64,000 bases of DNA from an uncultured Lachnospiraceae bacterium (GCA_949502235.1 CATBDC010000011.1:26261-90260); one strand, 5' to 3'. Shown: positions 11,017 through 19,307, counted from the first letter of the stretch. Numbers and translations are program-made. The notes: generated from the letters alone by a model not told the origin.

Positions 11017-11529
11017 ATGGCATTAATCAAATGTATTGAATGTAATAATGATGTAAGCGAATTTGCAGACTCTTGTCCGCATTGTGGCTGTCCAGTATCA
11101 ATGTCTAAAAGAGCGAATCAAAATAATAAAATAGATAACAGTAAATATTCTGTTATTTTATCTCAACGAGGAGTAAACCCAGTGAAGACTATAGATAAAA
11201 TTAGAAAAGCAACAGGGCTTAGTCTTGCGGAGGGAAAAAGAATCGTAGATAATCACTCTTTTATAAAAATAAATTGTTCGATTGAGGAAGCAAACAATAT
11301 TAAAAAATTAGTTGAATCAGAGGGTGGTGCTGTAGAGATTATTTTATATCATCCATCACAAGAAAATGAAAGCGGTCTTCCTAAGGCTGTTAAATGTCCA
11401 TACTGCAATTCTACCAACACAACAAAAATTTCCACTACTAAACGAAGTCTGTCAACTTATATGTTTGGACTTGGAAGCAGCAGTGTTGGTAAGCAATGGC
11501 ATTGTAATGATTGCAAAAGCGATTTTTAG
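11017..11529 (+). CDS. Zinc-ribbon / L7-L12 C-terminal-like protein, antisense inside the interrupted TMP gene
   Basis: A 170-aa protein. ATG 11017 is chosen because GGAGG sits at 11004-11008. The N-terminal zinc ribbon has CxxC...CPHCGC. The middle (GVNPVKTIDKIRKATGLSL, EEANNIKKLVESEGGAVEI) resembles the ribosomal L7/L12 C-terminal fold. A second zinc ribbon at the C-terminus has CPYC and WHCNDCKSDF. The GC content is clearly lower than in the tape measure exons around it. A different zinc-ribbon gene occupies the matching place and orientation in the right-arm tape measure gene (54967-55566). Function unknown; the position suggests cargo of an inserted element. Confidence 0.8.
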   Translation: MALIKCIECNNDVSEFADSCPHCGCPVSMSKRANQNNKIDNSKYSVILSQRGVNPVKTIDKIRKATGLSLAEGKRIVDNHSFIKINCSIEEANNIKKLVESEGGAVEIILYHPSQENESGLPKAVKCPYCNSTNTTKISTTKRSLSTYMFGLGSSSVGKQWHCNDCKSDF

Positions 11530-11640
11530 ATCTCATCATACATTTTTTTATTTACTGTATATTCTTCAAAACAAGGTATCTTTATTGGATGCCTTTATAT
11601 ATATAAGTATATACTTAAATTTTATTGAATTTCACAAATG

Positions 11641-12112
11641 CTTTATTCCCCCTGCCAACAACGGTTGGGAGCACACCGGACAGGATACTGTCATTTTGTT
11701 ATTTTATTTTGGACTATACATTATAAGCAAATACAATAAGGTCTGTATTTACTCAGAGGATCGGTAGTCTCTGAATGTCCCCCTATGCCGTAACGGCATA
11801 TTGGTGCACTGCTGATTGGTTAACCGGATATACACAGCTTTTTGCCATATATAACCTCTGCCCTTTTTCCAGGTACTTAGGGGCATCATCCTGATGCCTT
11901 TTGTTTCACCATATACCATCTCATTAATTTTTTTTGCTTTCGCCGCGTGTCACGCTTACCATTTTCAGGTTACGTTGTAGCTTAATGAGCATTAGGCTTC
12001 CCAGCAATTACTCCTCCAGTTTTAGAACATAACACCACACGATTGTTTACGGCACCATATCTGCCGTATCCTTTCGTATAGATTGGACCAGCTTAATAAT
12101 AAAACAAATCCA
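11641..12112 (-). ncRNA. Group I intron (IA-like) interrupting the tape measure gene
   Basis: Read on the minus strand, the conserved group I core elements appear in order. P-like AATTGCTGGGAAGCC is near 12007-11993. Q-like GTAACCTGAAAATGGTAAGC is near 11972-11953. R is ATTCAGAGACTACCGATCC (about 11776-11758). S is AATGTATAGTCC (about 11723-11712). GACTA of R can pair with TAGTC of S to form P7. Hairpins ACAG...CTGT and CCAAC...GTTGG downstream of S fit P9-type stems. The 5' splice site is probably near the shared exon words AAGAACCT (about 12115), where left and right copies stop matching. The 3' splice site could not be placed; it may lie at about 10.93-11.0 kb if the antisense gene is within the intron. 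No homing endonuclease is visible. Confidence 0.75.
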
Positions 12113-13469
12113 GGTTCTTGCTGTTTAATAATTTTACGCCTCCGACAGCGCCTAATATGAGAGGGAGTGCTCCTCCCACATCTGCGATCTGGGTCAGAAT
12201 ATCCAGAAATCCGGTTCCTGCATCCACGGCGCCCTTCATGAAATCAGAGTCAAGGGCTGTGGTGGACAGCTCCTGGAACTGGCCGTGGAACTGCTGGAGC
12301 TTTGCGTCCATGCTGTCCATCCACTTCTCCTGTTCCTGCATGGCGGAACCGTCAGCGTGTAAGGAAGCGTCATAGGCCTTCTGCACCTGTCCGGACTGGA
12401 AGGCTTTTATCAGGGCAGCACCCTGGTTACTGCCGGATTTTCCGAACATAGTTTCAAGCAAATCGGTCTGCTGCGTGTTTTTCAGGCTGTCCCATACCTT
12501 TGAAACATCCTGCAGGATGTCATAGTAATCCCTGACCCTGGAAGGGTCGGAGGAATCCATGATATTTACCTGCCCCTTTGTAAGCTCCTGAATACGGGCC
12601 TGGATTTCGCCGACAGACCCCATGCCTTCCGTTTCTTCGCCGAGGGCTTCCAGGCTGTCCTTCATTCCCTGGACACGGAGCTGCCCTGCCTTGAGGGTGT
12701 TTCCAAGGTCACTGGCAGACTGTGTGATCTCCGCGCCGCCGGTGAGCATTGCGAGGGATTTATTTAAGTCAGTGCCTCCAAGGGCAAGGGCGGAAGCGGC
12801 GTTGGACATGCCTGCGCCTAAATCCTGTGCAGAGACGGAGAATTCGCTTCCCAGCTTACTGTAGCGGTCCACGATTGACAGGGCGTCTGTGTATTGAAGA
12901 TCATATGCCTTTATAACTGCGTCAAGCTCGTTTATGGCGGTCTTATCGTCAGACCCACTGATGTTTGCGTAGACGGAGCTTGATTTTGAAAGCTTTGCGC
13001 TCTGGTCCAGGGAGTATCCCCGTTTGGCCCATTCGTCAGTCTGGGATATGTAGGATGACATATCACGGCCGACAGATTTTGAAGCGCTGCCCGCGTTATT
13101 CAGGAACCGGGTATATTTTGTGCCGGCCTCGTCCGTGGACTTATAGAGGCTGGCCATGGCAGTATCGATGTTCAGTGTTTCTTTTGCCATGCGGCCCATT
13201 AATTCAGGGATTTTCTGCATGGCGCTGTTACCGAGCTGCCCCAGCATTTTCCCGGCCTTTTCTATGTCGCTTGTATCTATGCCGGGCTTTATCTTATAGC
13301 TGTCTGCACTTTTTGAAAGCTTGTTTAAAACATTATCCAGATCCTTATATTCGACATCAAAGTTAAGCTTGACAGGGGTTTTTGCTACAGCCTGCAACCG
13401 TTTTTCAATATCATCCAGAAGCTTTAAATCAGAGGGGTTTACCTTTACATTTACATTATAATCAGCCAT
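12093..13469 (-). CDS. Tape measure protein, upstream (5') exon/part
   Basis: A 458-codon frame starting 2 nt after the 162-aa gene. It carries a PhageMin_Tail-type tape measure N-terminus: a short variable start, then EKAGKMLGQLGNSAMQKIP, a helical Gly/Ala/Ser-rich core and LILGAVGGVKL. The last residues (about LFYY) and the stop derive from intron sequence. True exon coding ends near KNLD at about 12110. The right-arm copy is almost identical from residue 65 to residue 445 of this copy but has a different N-terminus. Confidence 0.87.
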   Translation of the reverse strand: MADYNVNVKVNPSDLKLLDDIEKRLQAVAKTPVKLNFDVEYKDLDNVLNKLSKSADSYKIKPGIDTSDIEKAGKMLGQLGNSAMQKIPELMGRMAKETLNIDTAMASLYKSTDEAGTKYTRFLNNAGSASKSVGRDMSSYISQTDEWAKRGYSLDQSAKLSKSSSVYANISGSDDKTAINELDAVIKAYDLQYTDALSIVDRYSKLGSEFSVSAQDLGAGMSNAASALALGGTDLNKSLAMLTGGAEITQSASDLGNTLKAGQLRVQGMKDSLEALGEETEGMGSVGEIQARIQELTKGQVNIMDSSDPSRVRDYYDILQDVSKVWDSLKNTQQTDLLETMFGKSGSNQGAALIKAFQSGQVQKAYDASLHADGSAMQEQEKWMDSMDAKLQQFHGQFQELSTTALDSDFMKGAVDAGTGFLDILTQIADVGGALPLILGAVGGVKLLNSKNLDLFYY

Positions 13470-13471
13470 AA

Positions 13472-13960
13472 TTACTCACCCTGCCCCTCATTGGATCCGC
13501 CCTGGTCATTGATCCAGTTATTTAAGGTTGTGAGGGCTTCTGTTTCGGCTTTGGCTTTTTGTGCTTCGCTGTCAGTAAGCAGAGCCAGCTTATAAGCCAG
13601 TATGGCAGCGGCTTCGTTCTGAAGTTTAGCAAGGCTTCTGGCTTTCTTATATTCTACTAAATCCTTTACGTCATCCAGAAGCTCTGTAAATTTCGGAGAA
13701 GATAAGACCTTGTTTACCATGAGCTTTACGTCAGTGTCGTTTACCGCGGAATCGTAGATGCTTTCGTTTTCATCAAATGTAATACCCTCAATAAAATATT
13801 TTGCCGCAGCGATAACCTTTCCCACCTCTTTTAAATAGGGGGCATATTCGGTTTCGCCGGATTCATTTTCCTGGAAATAAGAATGGGCCATGATGTTTAT
13901 GGCATGAATCTTATCCTCTAAGGAAATGTGGTTTTTTATCTTCATATTTGTCTTTGTCAT
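13472..13960 (-). CDS. Small tail-module protein, possible tail assembly chaperone
   Basis: A 162-aa soluble, mostly helical protein with a good ribosome site (GAGGAAAACAC before ATG). It lies between the putative tube gene and the tape measure gene, the slot normally held by tail assembly chaperones (gpG/gpGT-like) in siphoviruses. No second frameshifted ORF is evident. An identical protein is encoded in the right arm (52603-53091). Function is inferred from position only. Confidence 0.7.
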   Translation of the reverse strand: MTKTNMKIKNHISLEDKIHAINIMAHSYFQENESGETEYAPYLKEVGKVIAAAKYFIEGITFDENESIYDSAVNDTDVKLMVNKVLSSPKFTELLDDVKDLVEYKKARSLAKLQNEAAAILAYKLALLTDSEAQKAKAETEALTTLNNWINDQGGSNEGQGE

Positions 13961-14031
13961 GTGTTTTCCTCCTCGTATAATAATGATAGAAATGTTTAAG
14001 TTATTTCTTGTTTCCTATGAAACAGGGAAGC

Positions 14032-14070
14032 CCCGGCATATGCTTTCATACAATGCCGGGACGTCCCCTG
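14032..14070 (-). terminator. Hairpin downstream of the tube gene
   Basis: Inverted repeat CCCGGCAT ... ATGCCGGG lies between the tube gene and the 162-aa gene. Equivalents sit at about 16913-16947 and 52471-52498 after the other two tube copies. It may balance expression of the abundant tube protein against downstream tail genes. Confidence 0.45.
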
Positions 14071-14101
14071 TTATCTGATTTTGAATCAACTGGTTTCTTC
14101 A

Positions 14102-14128
14102 GTTACTGTGAGTAAAGTAAACAGTAAC
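14102..14128. repeat. GTTACTGT...ACAGTAAC palindromic repeat, copy 1
   Basis: A 27-bp imperfect palindrome with 8-bp arms GTTACTGT and ACAGTAAC. It lies 12 nt after the tube gene stop, so it can also act as a 3' hairpin. One of seven related copies in the window. Confidence 0.75.
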
Positions 14129-14139
14129 GGTTTGTGTGC

Positions 14140-14958
14140 TTAAAGTACTGCCGCGTCATCCTCATCAAATACGATGAAATCCCACAGTGTCTTTGTGGCA
14201 GTGGAAGAGCAGCCGCCGGATAATGCCTCGAACTCCATGCTCTGTACGGAAGGGTCTGTACCGAACTGCATGTCGAAGTTTCCGGATGCCTTTGCCTTCG
14301 GGTAGATAATCTTGCCGTAGTAGGATTTCTCGGTGCAGATATCCTTTGCGAATACGTCTGCGATTAACATTCCTGTAGAAGAGAACCTGTTTTCCGCGTT
14401 TGTGATTTTCTTTGCGTCAGATACCTCAATATCGTAGAAGGTATAGATGGTTTCATTTGCGTGGAAGGCCCCTGTCGGGAGGGTGATTTTCTTTGCCGCA
14501 GGGTCGTACTTGAAGGCGTCTGCGCTTGCAGCAGCCGCAATCGGGTATGCCTTTCCTACGGTACCGTCCGTGTTTCTTTTGTAGATGTACTTAATTTCAT
14601 TCCCTACCTCTCCGATAGGCTTGATTTTAACATCTGCGCTTACACCGTCCTGTGTTTCAAGGGCGAAGAAATGGTTGGGGACAGTAGTCTTTCCGACTAC
14701 GACATCAGAACCAACCTGCATGGCCATAATGCCGTCTACAATAGTGCCGTTTGTGGCAGTAATCCTGCTTGCCTTGTTCCTGTCAGCGGAACCGATTTTT
14801 ACGCCGTTCTTACCAGTCGCGTAGACTGTTTCCTGCTCATTTGTCATAGTTGCTTCCTGGAGGTCGTCAGCCACGAACTGGCAGGCGCCGTTTTCCAGGT
14901 CAAAGAAAGAAATCCTTTCCATGTTTTGTACAATGTACTTGTTTGAATTTACACTCAT
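14140..14958 (-). CDS. Putative major tail (tube) protein, copy A
   Basis: A 272-aa protein with AGGAGG before ATG. It is rich in beta-prone segments, lacks a signal peptide and sits directly upstream of the small tail gene and the tape measure gene, so the tail tube subunit is the most likely role. Two other genes in the window (17023-17841 minus, 51561-52379 plus) encode the identical protein. Few nucleotide differences were seen; one is a synonymous change near 14172 against 17055. A head or decoration protein cannot be excluded from sequence alone. Confidence 0.75.
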   Translation of the reverse strand: MSVNSNKYIVQNMERISFFDLENGACQFVADDLQEATMTNEQETVYATGKNGVKIGSADRNKASRITATNGTIVDGIMAMQVGSDVVVGKTTVPNHFFALETQDGVSADVKIKPIGEVGNEIKYIYKRNTDGTVGKAYPIAAAASADAFKYDPAAKKITLPTGAFHANETIYTFYDIEVSDAKKITNAENRFSSTGMLIADVFAKDICTEKSYYGKIIYPKAKASGNFDMQFGTDPSVQSMEFEALSGGCSSTATKTLWDFIVFDEDDAAVL

Positions 14959-14974
14959 GTTGTAATCCTCCTGT

Positions 14975-15210
14975 TTTCTTAATGTTTTTGTTGCCGGAAT
15001 GGGTTCCGGCAGTTAGATTGGAAATATAAGAATTATGCATAATCCGGGAGAAGGGGAGGTACAATTGTGATGGTTTTGGTTTTTTATTGAATCATAATTG
15101 TACTTTTATCTTCTTCCTTAAAGGCTCCTTATGGGCAGAGCGAAATTTTCACGCTGGCAGCGGCAAAATTTTGATTTGAGAAATTGGCTAGGGGGAACTT
15201 TTTGGGTGAA
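14975..15210 (-). promoter_or_regulatory. Mosaic leader upstream of tube gene copy A
   Basis: Reading toward the gene, the leader has four parts. First is a stretch homologous to the 3' end of the RNA polymerase gene (AAGTTCCCCC, CGCTGCCAGCGT). Next is the CATAAGGAGCCTTTAAGG junction. Then comes about 130 bp homologous to the 3' coding end of the 254-aa gene at 20788-21552. The last is a short AT-rich stretch with AGGAGG. It contains inverted repeats GTACAATTATGAT/ATCACAATTGTAC, the palindrome ATTATGCATAAT and the hairpin TGCCGGAA-CCCA-TTCCGGCA. The same leader precedes copies B and C. Whether it holds a promoter for the phage polymerase is inference. Confidence 0.6.
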
Positions 15211-15267
15211 ATGGCAGCTAGTGAGCAAATCCCATTGCCGGAGGTAATTTTCAATGGAGCTGTGAAG

Positions 15268-15295
15268 GTTACTGTGAACGGGAGTGAACAGTAAT
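15268..15295. repeat. GTTACTGT...ACAGTAA palindromic repeat, copy 2
   Basis: Sits upstream of the full-length Rpn gene and just beyond the tube leader. Same arms as the other copies at 14102-14128, 16985-17011, 18152-18178, 27475-27510, 32226-32252 and 52391-52417. Confidence 0.7.
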
Positions 15296-15388
15296 ACTGT
15301 AACTAAAATTTGTCGTAAGAATTGGCGAAAGGGATTGTAAGTATGAAAGACAGAGGGTATAATAAATATAGATAAAGGTGGTGAGCAG

Positions 15389-16225
15389 ATGCCAGCAGAA
15401 GAGATACAACAAAATATCAAAACAATAGAGCAGATAATAGATGATATGAATTTGTTTGATGACGATCTGATGTCTATGGTTTTTGATGGCAATGTCCCTG
15501 CTACGGAGCTTCTTTTGAGGATTATCCTGAAACGGGAGGATATTACAGTCATAAGCGTTGTTGGACAGAGGGAGTTCCAAAGTCCTGTTGTGGGAGGACG
15601 TGATATCCGTTTAGATATTTTAGCAAAAGACAGTACAGGAAAGCATTATAATATCGAAGTACAAAAGAAACCAGAGGGTGCACATGTGCGCCGGGCCAGA
15701 TTTAACAGCAGTATGATGGATTCCCGGATGCTGAAAGCGGGACAGAAATTTTCGGAACTCAGGGATTCGTATATGGTATTTATTACGCAGACTGATATAT
15801 TTGGTTACGGGATACCGATTTATACGATAAACCGATATTTTGAGGAAATAGATAAACCGTTTCAAGATGGGTCTCATATTGTATATGTAAATGGCAGCTA
15901 TAGAGGAGAAGATGCGGTTGGCAGATTAATGCATGACTTTGGGTGCAGAGCATCAGAGGATATGTATTATTCAGAGCTGGCGGAGGGTATGAAGCATTTT
16001 AAAGAGGAAGAAGGAGGCCGGAAGATTATGAGTGAGGCAGTTGTAAAATATGCGGAAAAATATGCGGAAAAATATGCGGAAAAATATGCGGAAAATGTAA
16101 GGCTGAACAGTCTGCTTGATTCAATTAGAAAGATGATGACGAATTTAAAAATAGAGGCAGAACAGGCAATGAATGTACTTGAGGTAAACGACAGCGACAG
16201 GGAAATTTTGCAGAAACGATTATAA
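15389..16225 (+). CDS. Rpn/YhgA-like PD-(D/E)XK nuclease family protein
   Basis: A 278-aa protein with GGTGGTGAGC as ribosome site. The nuclease core is visible: an N-terminal FDGNVPATELLLRIIL segment, then D-I-R-L-D-I-L and Y-N-I-E-V-Q-K-K (the D...ExQ catalytic pattern), then the RARFNSSMMDS helix. The C-terminal tail contains a tandem repeat KYAE x4 (16048-16096), probably a slippage product, and a small helical domain (EQAMNVLEVND). The family (recombination-promoting nuclease/putative transposase) promotes recombination or acts as a mobile nuclease. It is the only full-length copy of several in the window. Confidence 0.85.
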   Translation: MPAEEIQQNIKTIEQIIDDMNLFDDDLMSMVFDGNVPATELLLRIILKREDITVISVVGQREFQSPVVGGRDIRLDILAKDSTGKHYNIEVQKKPEGAHVRRARFNSSMMDSRMLKAGQKFSELRDSYMVFITQTDIFGYGIPIYTINRYFEEIDKPFQDGSHIVYVNGSYRGEDAVGRLMHDFGCRASEDMYYSELAEGMKHFKEEEGGRKIMSEAVVKYAEKYAEKYAEKYAENVRLNSLLDSIRKMMTNLKIEAEQAMNVLEVNDSDREILQKRL

Positions 16226-16290
16226 AATGTCGGTAGGAGTGAGCAGAAATTGAAAATTCCGAATGCTCCTGCTTATTTCAGGATGCTCGA

Positions 16291-16611
16291 ATGAAAATTC
16301 ATCAGGCAGTTGTTTTTGAAGCTCTTGCAGGCCTGCAATTCCTTCCTGGATTTAGATGGTTTCTTCCTCGGAGGAGCATTTCCTATAAGGAGATTTATGA
16401 GGCAATGAGGAGGTGTGATAAAGTTATGTGTGAAGCATTGAGAGAACTTATGAAGGAAGACTTTGAAAAGCAAGAACAGGAAACAAAGCAGGAAACATTG
16501 CTGGAGGCAATTCGGAATTTAATGGACAGTATGAAATGGACGGCAGACCAAGCCATGACAGCGATGAAAATTCCGGATGCTGACAGAAGTAAGTATAATG
16601 CAAGATTATAA
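16291..16611 (+). pseudogene. Rpn nuclease C-terminal remnant, left arm
   Basis: The last 75 or so codons (YKEIYEAMRRCDKVMCEALR to KYNARL) are the C-terminal domain of another Rpn-type nuclease. The first 30 codons are unrelated. It matches the remnant at 50753-51145 on the right arm at nearly every residue, so it belongs to the inverted duplication. The catalytic core is missing. Confidence 0.75.
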
Positions 16612-16672
16612 AAAATAGACAAAACCGTGGGCCGTGAATCTAAAAACAGGTTTCCGGCCTTACTTTTTGCAC
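16610..16672. repeat. Outer end of the left arm of the inverted duplication
   Basis: About 62 bp (from ATAAAAAATAGACAAAACC to GGCCTTACTTTTTGC) recur inverted at about 50695-50757 with one visible mismatch. Beyond this point the two arms no longer match. Confidence 0.75.
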
Positions 16673-17022
16673 TGAAATTTTTCTACCTGTACGGGTGGAA
16701 TGTTATCCAAGGGACAACAGTTCAGGGAAGTTTAATGCCTGTTTAGGGGAAGAATTGCCTGTGCACTGAAAAAGTCTTCATCTGTGCTGCTGGAACATCA
16801 TTTTCGATGCACAGGAAGGGCATCTTAAAACTTTCGTCCCTCGAAAGATATTCCAACTGTACTATGCCGGTGACATCAGCTCTTATACTGATTTCGCTAT
16901 GGGACAGGGAAAGTCCCTGCATATGTTTCTGTACAATGCCGGGACATTCCTTGTTATCTGACTTTTAATCAACTGGTTTCTGCAGTTACTGTGAGTAAAG
17001 TAAACAGGAACGGTTTGTGTGC
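16673..17022. other. Non-coding junction between Rpn remnant and tube copy B
   Basis: No gene was recognised. The last 110 bp repeat the 3' flank of tube copies A and C, including the CCTGCAT...ATGCCGGG hairpin and the palindromic repeat. The first 240 bp match nothing else seen in the window. Confidence 0.5.
16985..17011. repeat. GTTACTGT...ACAGGAAC palindromic repeat, copy 3
   Basis: Lies 12 nt after the stop of tube copy B; one arm base differs from copy 1. Confidence 0.7.
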
Positions 17023-17841
17023 TTAAAGTACTGCCGCGTCATCCTCATCAAATACAATGAAATCCCACAGTGTCTTTGTGGCAGTGGAAGAGCAGCCGCC
17101 GGATAATGCCTCGAACTCCATGCTCTGTACGGAAGGGTCTGTACCGAACTGCATGTCGAAGTTTCCGGATGCCTTTGCCTTCGGGTAGATAATCTTGCCG
17201 TAGTAGGATTTCTCGGTGCAGATATCCTTTGCGAATACGTCTGCGATTAACATTCCTGTAGAAGAGAACCTGTTTTCCGCGTTTGTGATTTTCTTTGCGT
17301 CAGATACCTCAATATCGTAGAAGGTATAGATGGTTTCATTTGCGTGGAAGGCCCCTGTCGGGAGGGTGATTTTCTTTGCCGCAGGGTCGTACTTGAAGGC
17401 GTCTGCGCTTGCAGCAGCCGCAATCGGGTATGCCTTTCCTACGGTACCGTCCGTGTTTCTTTTGTAGATGTACTTAATTTCATTCCCTACCTCTCCGATA
17501 GGCTTGATTTTAACATCTGCGCTTACACCGTCCTGTGTTTCAAGGGCGAAGAAATGGTTGGGGACAGTAGTCTTTCCGACTACGACATCAGAACCAACCT
17601 GCATGGCCATAATGCCGTCTACAATAGTGCCGTTTGTGGCAGTAATCCTGCTTGCCTTGTTCCTGTCAGCGGAACCGATTTTTACGCCGTTCTTACCAGT
17701 CGCGTAGACTGTTTCCTGCTCATTTGTCATAGTTGCTTCCTGGAGGTCGTCAGCCACGAACTGGCAGGCGCCGTTTTCCAGGTCAAAGAAAGAAATCCTT
17801 TCCATGTTTTGTACAATGTACTTGTTTGAATTTACACTCAT
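17023..17841 (-). CDS. Putative major tail (tube) protein, copy B (isolated)
   Basis: Encodes the same 272 residues as copies A and C with an intact leader and ribosome site, but no tail genes follow it. Its 3' flank breaks off into unrelated sequence. The coding region is far more conserved between copies than the flanks, which suggests recent duplication with gene conversion or selection. It is probably expressible and could supply extra tube subunits. Confidence 0.75.
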   Translation of the reverse strand: MSVNSNKYIVQNMERISFFDLENGACQFVADDLQEATMTNEQETVYATGKNGVKIGSADRNKASRITATNGTIVDGIMAMQVGSDVVVGKTTVPNHFFALETQDGVSADVKIKPIGEVGNEIKYIYKRNTDGTVGKAYPIAAAASADAFKYDPAAKKITLPTGAFHANETIYTFYDIEVSDAKKITNAENRFSSTGMLIADVFAKDICTEKSYYGKIIYPKAKASGNFDMQFGTDPSVQSMEFEALSGGCSSTATKTLWDFIVFDEDDAAVL

Positions 17842-17857
17842 GTTGTAATCCTCCTGT

Positions 17858-18090
17858 TTTCTTAATGTTTTTGTTGCCGGAATGGGTTCCGGCAGTTAGA
17901 TTGGAAATATAAGAATTATGCATAATCCGGGAGAAGGGGAGGTACAATTGTGATGGTTTTGGTTTTTAATTGAATCATAATTGTACTTTTATCTTCTTCC
18001 TTAAAGGCTCCTTATGGACAGAGTGAAATTTTTACGCTGGCAGCGGTAAAATTTTGACTTGAGAAATCGGGCAGGGGGAAGTTTTTGGGG
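17858..18090 (-). promoter_or_regulatory. Mosaic leader upstream of tube gene copy B
   Basis: Same layout as the leader of copy A, with small substitutions in the polymerase-derived part (for example GGACAGAGTGAAATTTTTACGC read on plus). It retains the GTACAATT inverted repeat, ATTATGCATAAT and TGCCGGAA/TTCCGGCA. Confidence 0.6.
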
Positions 18091-18151
18091 TGAAATGACA
18101 GCCAGTGAGTAAATCCCATTGCCAGAGGCAATTTTCAATGGAGCTGTGAAG

Positions 18152-18178
18152 GTTACTGTGAACGGAGTGAACAGTAAG
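18152..18178. repeat. GTTACTGT...ACAGTAAG palindromic repeat, copy 4
   Basis: Equivalent position to copy 2, upstream of the second Rpn-derived ORF. Confidence 0.7.
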
Positions 18179-18272
18179 TACAGTAGCGTAAAGCTACCGT
18201 AAGAATTAGCGAAAGAGATTGTAAGTATGAAAGACAGAGGGTATAATAAATATAGATAAAGGTGGTGAACAG

Positions 18273-18635
18273 ATGCCATTACATTTAGAAAAATTAAAGA
18301 ACCAAAAAGTTGATGCAAGAGCGGAGAAAAGAAAGCGTTTAATAGAATCAGATGCTTTTGTTATTCCAAGTGGAAGAACAGTAGAAGAAATAGATAAATA
18401 TATCAGGGAGATGAGGGCAGAAAGCTCCATTTTTAAAGAGGAAGAAGGAGGCCGGAGAATTATGAGTGAGGCAGTTGTAAAATATGCAGAAAAATATGCG
18501 GAAAATGTAAGGCTGAATAGTCTGCTTGATTCAATTAAAAAGATGATGACGAATTTGAAAATAGAGGCAGAGCAGGCAATGAATGTGCTTGAGGTAAACG
18601 ACAGCGACAGGGAAATCTTGCAGAAACGATTATAG
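18273..18635 (+). pseudogene. Chimeric ORF ending in an Rpn C-terminus
   Basis: A 120-codon frame. The first 50 codons (KLKNQKVDARAEKRKRLIES, then PSGRTVEEIDKYIREMR) are unrelated to Rpn and look like a short antitoxin-like protein. The rest (FKEEEGGRRIMSEAVVKYAE to EILQKRL) matches the C-terminal 85 residues of the Rpn protein at 15389-16225, with fewer KYAE repeats. It looks like a fusion left by deletion of the nuclease core. Confidence 0.65.
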
Positions 18636-18639
18636 AATG

Positions 18640-18740
18640 CTTTTGCTGATGGGATGGGCACTGTTTGATATCCAGATAATGGTGACAAAGCAGGTCAGTG
18701 TTTCTACGTATAAGGAGATTTATGAGGCAATAAGGAGGTG
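18640..18740 (+). pseudogene. Short Rpn remnant
   Basis: TGGGCACTGTTTGATATCC, ATGGTGACAAAGCAG and TATAAGGAGATTTATGAGG correspond to pieces of the Rpn remnant at 50.9-51.2 kb, with the intervening part deleted. Confidence 0.55.
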
Positions 18741-18745
18741 TTTTT

Positions 18746-18928
18746 ATGGCTATATCAAGTATTTTTGCGAAGGTCAGAATTGATGAACCCAAGAAAGCAG
18801 AGGCTTTTATTGATGCTCTTGAGGCATCTGAGAACAAGCCGAAAAGAAAGCAGTCGATCCCCGTTAGCCCGCCGGTGACAGATATAAACGAGATTAAAAA
18901 ATATATGACAAAGAGGTTTCCCGGATAA
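18746..18928 (+). CDS. Small antitoxin-like protein (60 aa)
   Basis: A charged 60-aa protein with AGGAGG 7-8 nt upstream. It overlaps the start of the next short ORF (MEEYRVFNISDMAETIGE at 18928) by one base. The layout resembles a clostridial antitoxin followed by a toxin-type gene. The partner is truncated. No DNA-binding fold is obvious. Confidence 0.5.
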   Translation: MAISSIFAKVRIDEPKKAEAFIDALEASENKPKRKQSIPVSPPVTDINEIKKYMTKRFPG

Positions 18929-19307
18929 TGGAAGAATATAGGGTATTCAATATTTCGGATATGGCGGAGACAATCGGAGAGATGAATTTCGGGATGCATG
19001 CAAAAGTCTTGGAGCGACTGATCCTGAGTATATTGTTCATGGAGAAGATATCATGGTGAAATTTTCTGCCCTGCAGAGTGCTAAAGTTTCAAATGCCAAA
19101 GCCCTAAATGTCACAAAGGATGTCACAATAGAAATGAAAATATTAGATTTGATTAAAGAAAATGCATTTATTACTACCACTGAAATGGTCAGACAGCTAT
19201 CTGTTAACAGACGAACAATTCAGAGAGGGTTGGATGTATTAAAGAGTAAACATGTAATAGAGCGTAAAGGCGGTAAACGATACGGATATTGGGAAGTTCA
19301 AGAATAG
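18928..19307 (+). pseudogene. Truncated toxin-like start fused to the C-terminus of an AlbA_2-type ATP-binding protein
   Basis: The first 18 codons (MEEYRVFNISDMAETIGE) look like the beginning of a toxin/acetyltransferase-type gene. From about 18978 another frame (EFRDACKSLGATDPEYIVHG) continues into 19053-19307, which encodes a winged-helix C-terminus (VRQLSVNRRTIQRGLDVLK, KRYGYWEV). That is the usual end of AlbA_2-domain putative transcriptional regulators. The bulk of both genes is missing, so this is a deletion scar. Confidence 0.55.

Noticed and set aside
11366..11767. 133-codon frame over the zinc-ribbon gene end and intron
   Set aside because: Overlaps a better gene in another frame and runs into intron core; translated sequence is low-complexity.
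11017..12112. Transposon with TnpB-like protein (true IStron)
   Set aside because: The zinc-ribbon protein lacks the RuvC-like nuclease motifs and is too short for TnpB; no TnpA and no clear element ends.
14461..14946. A 161-codon plus-strand frame opposite the tube gene, also at the same place in the other two copies
   Set aside because: It is the exact antisense shadow of a conserved gene, with no ribosome site; its threefold presence follows from the tube gene.
16048..16096. Longer repeat array in the Rpn gene as a separate element
   Set aside because: Only a 12-bp in-frame KYAE unit repeated a few times; best explained by slippage in the gene.
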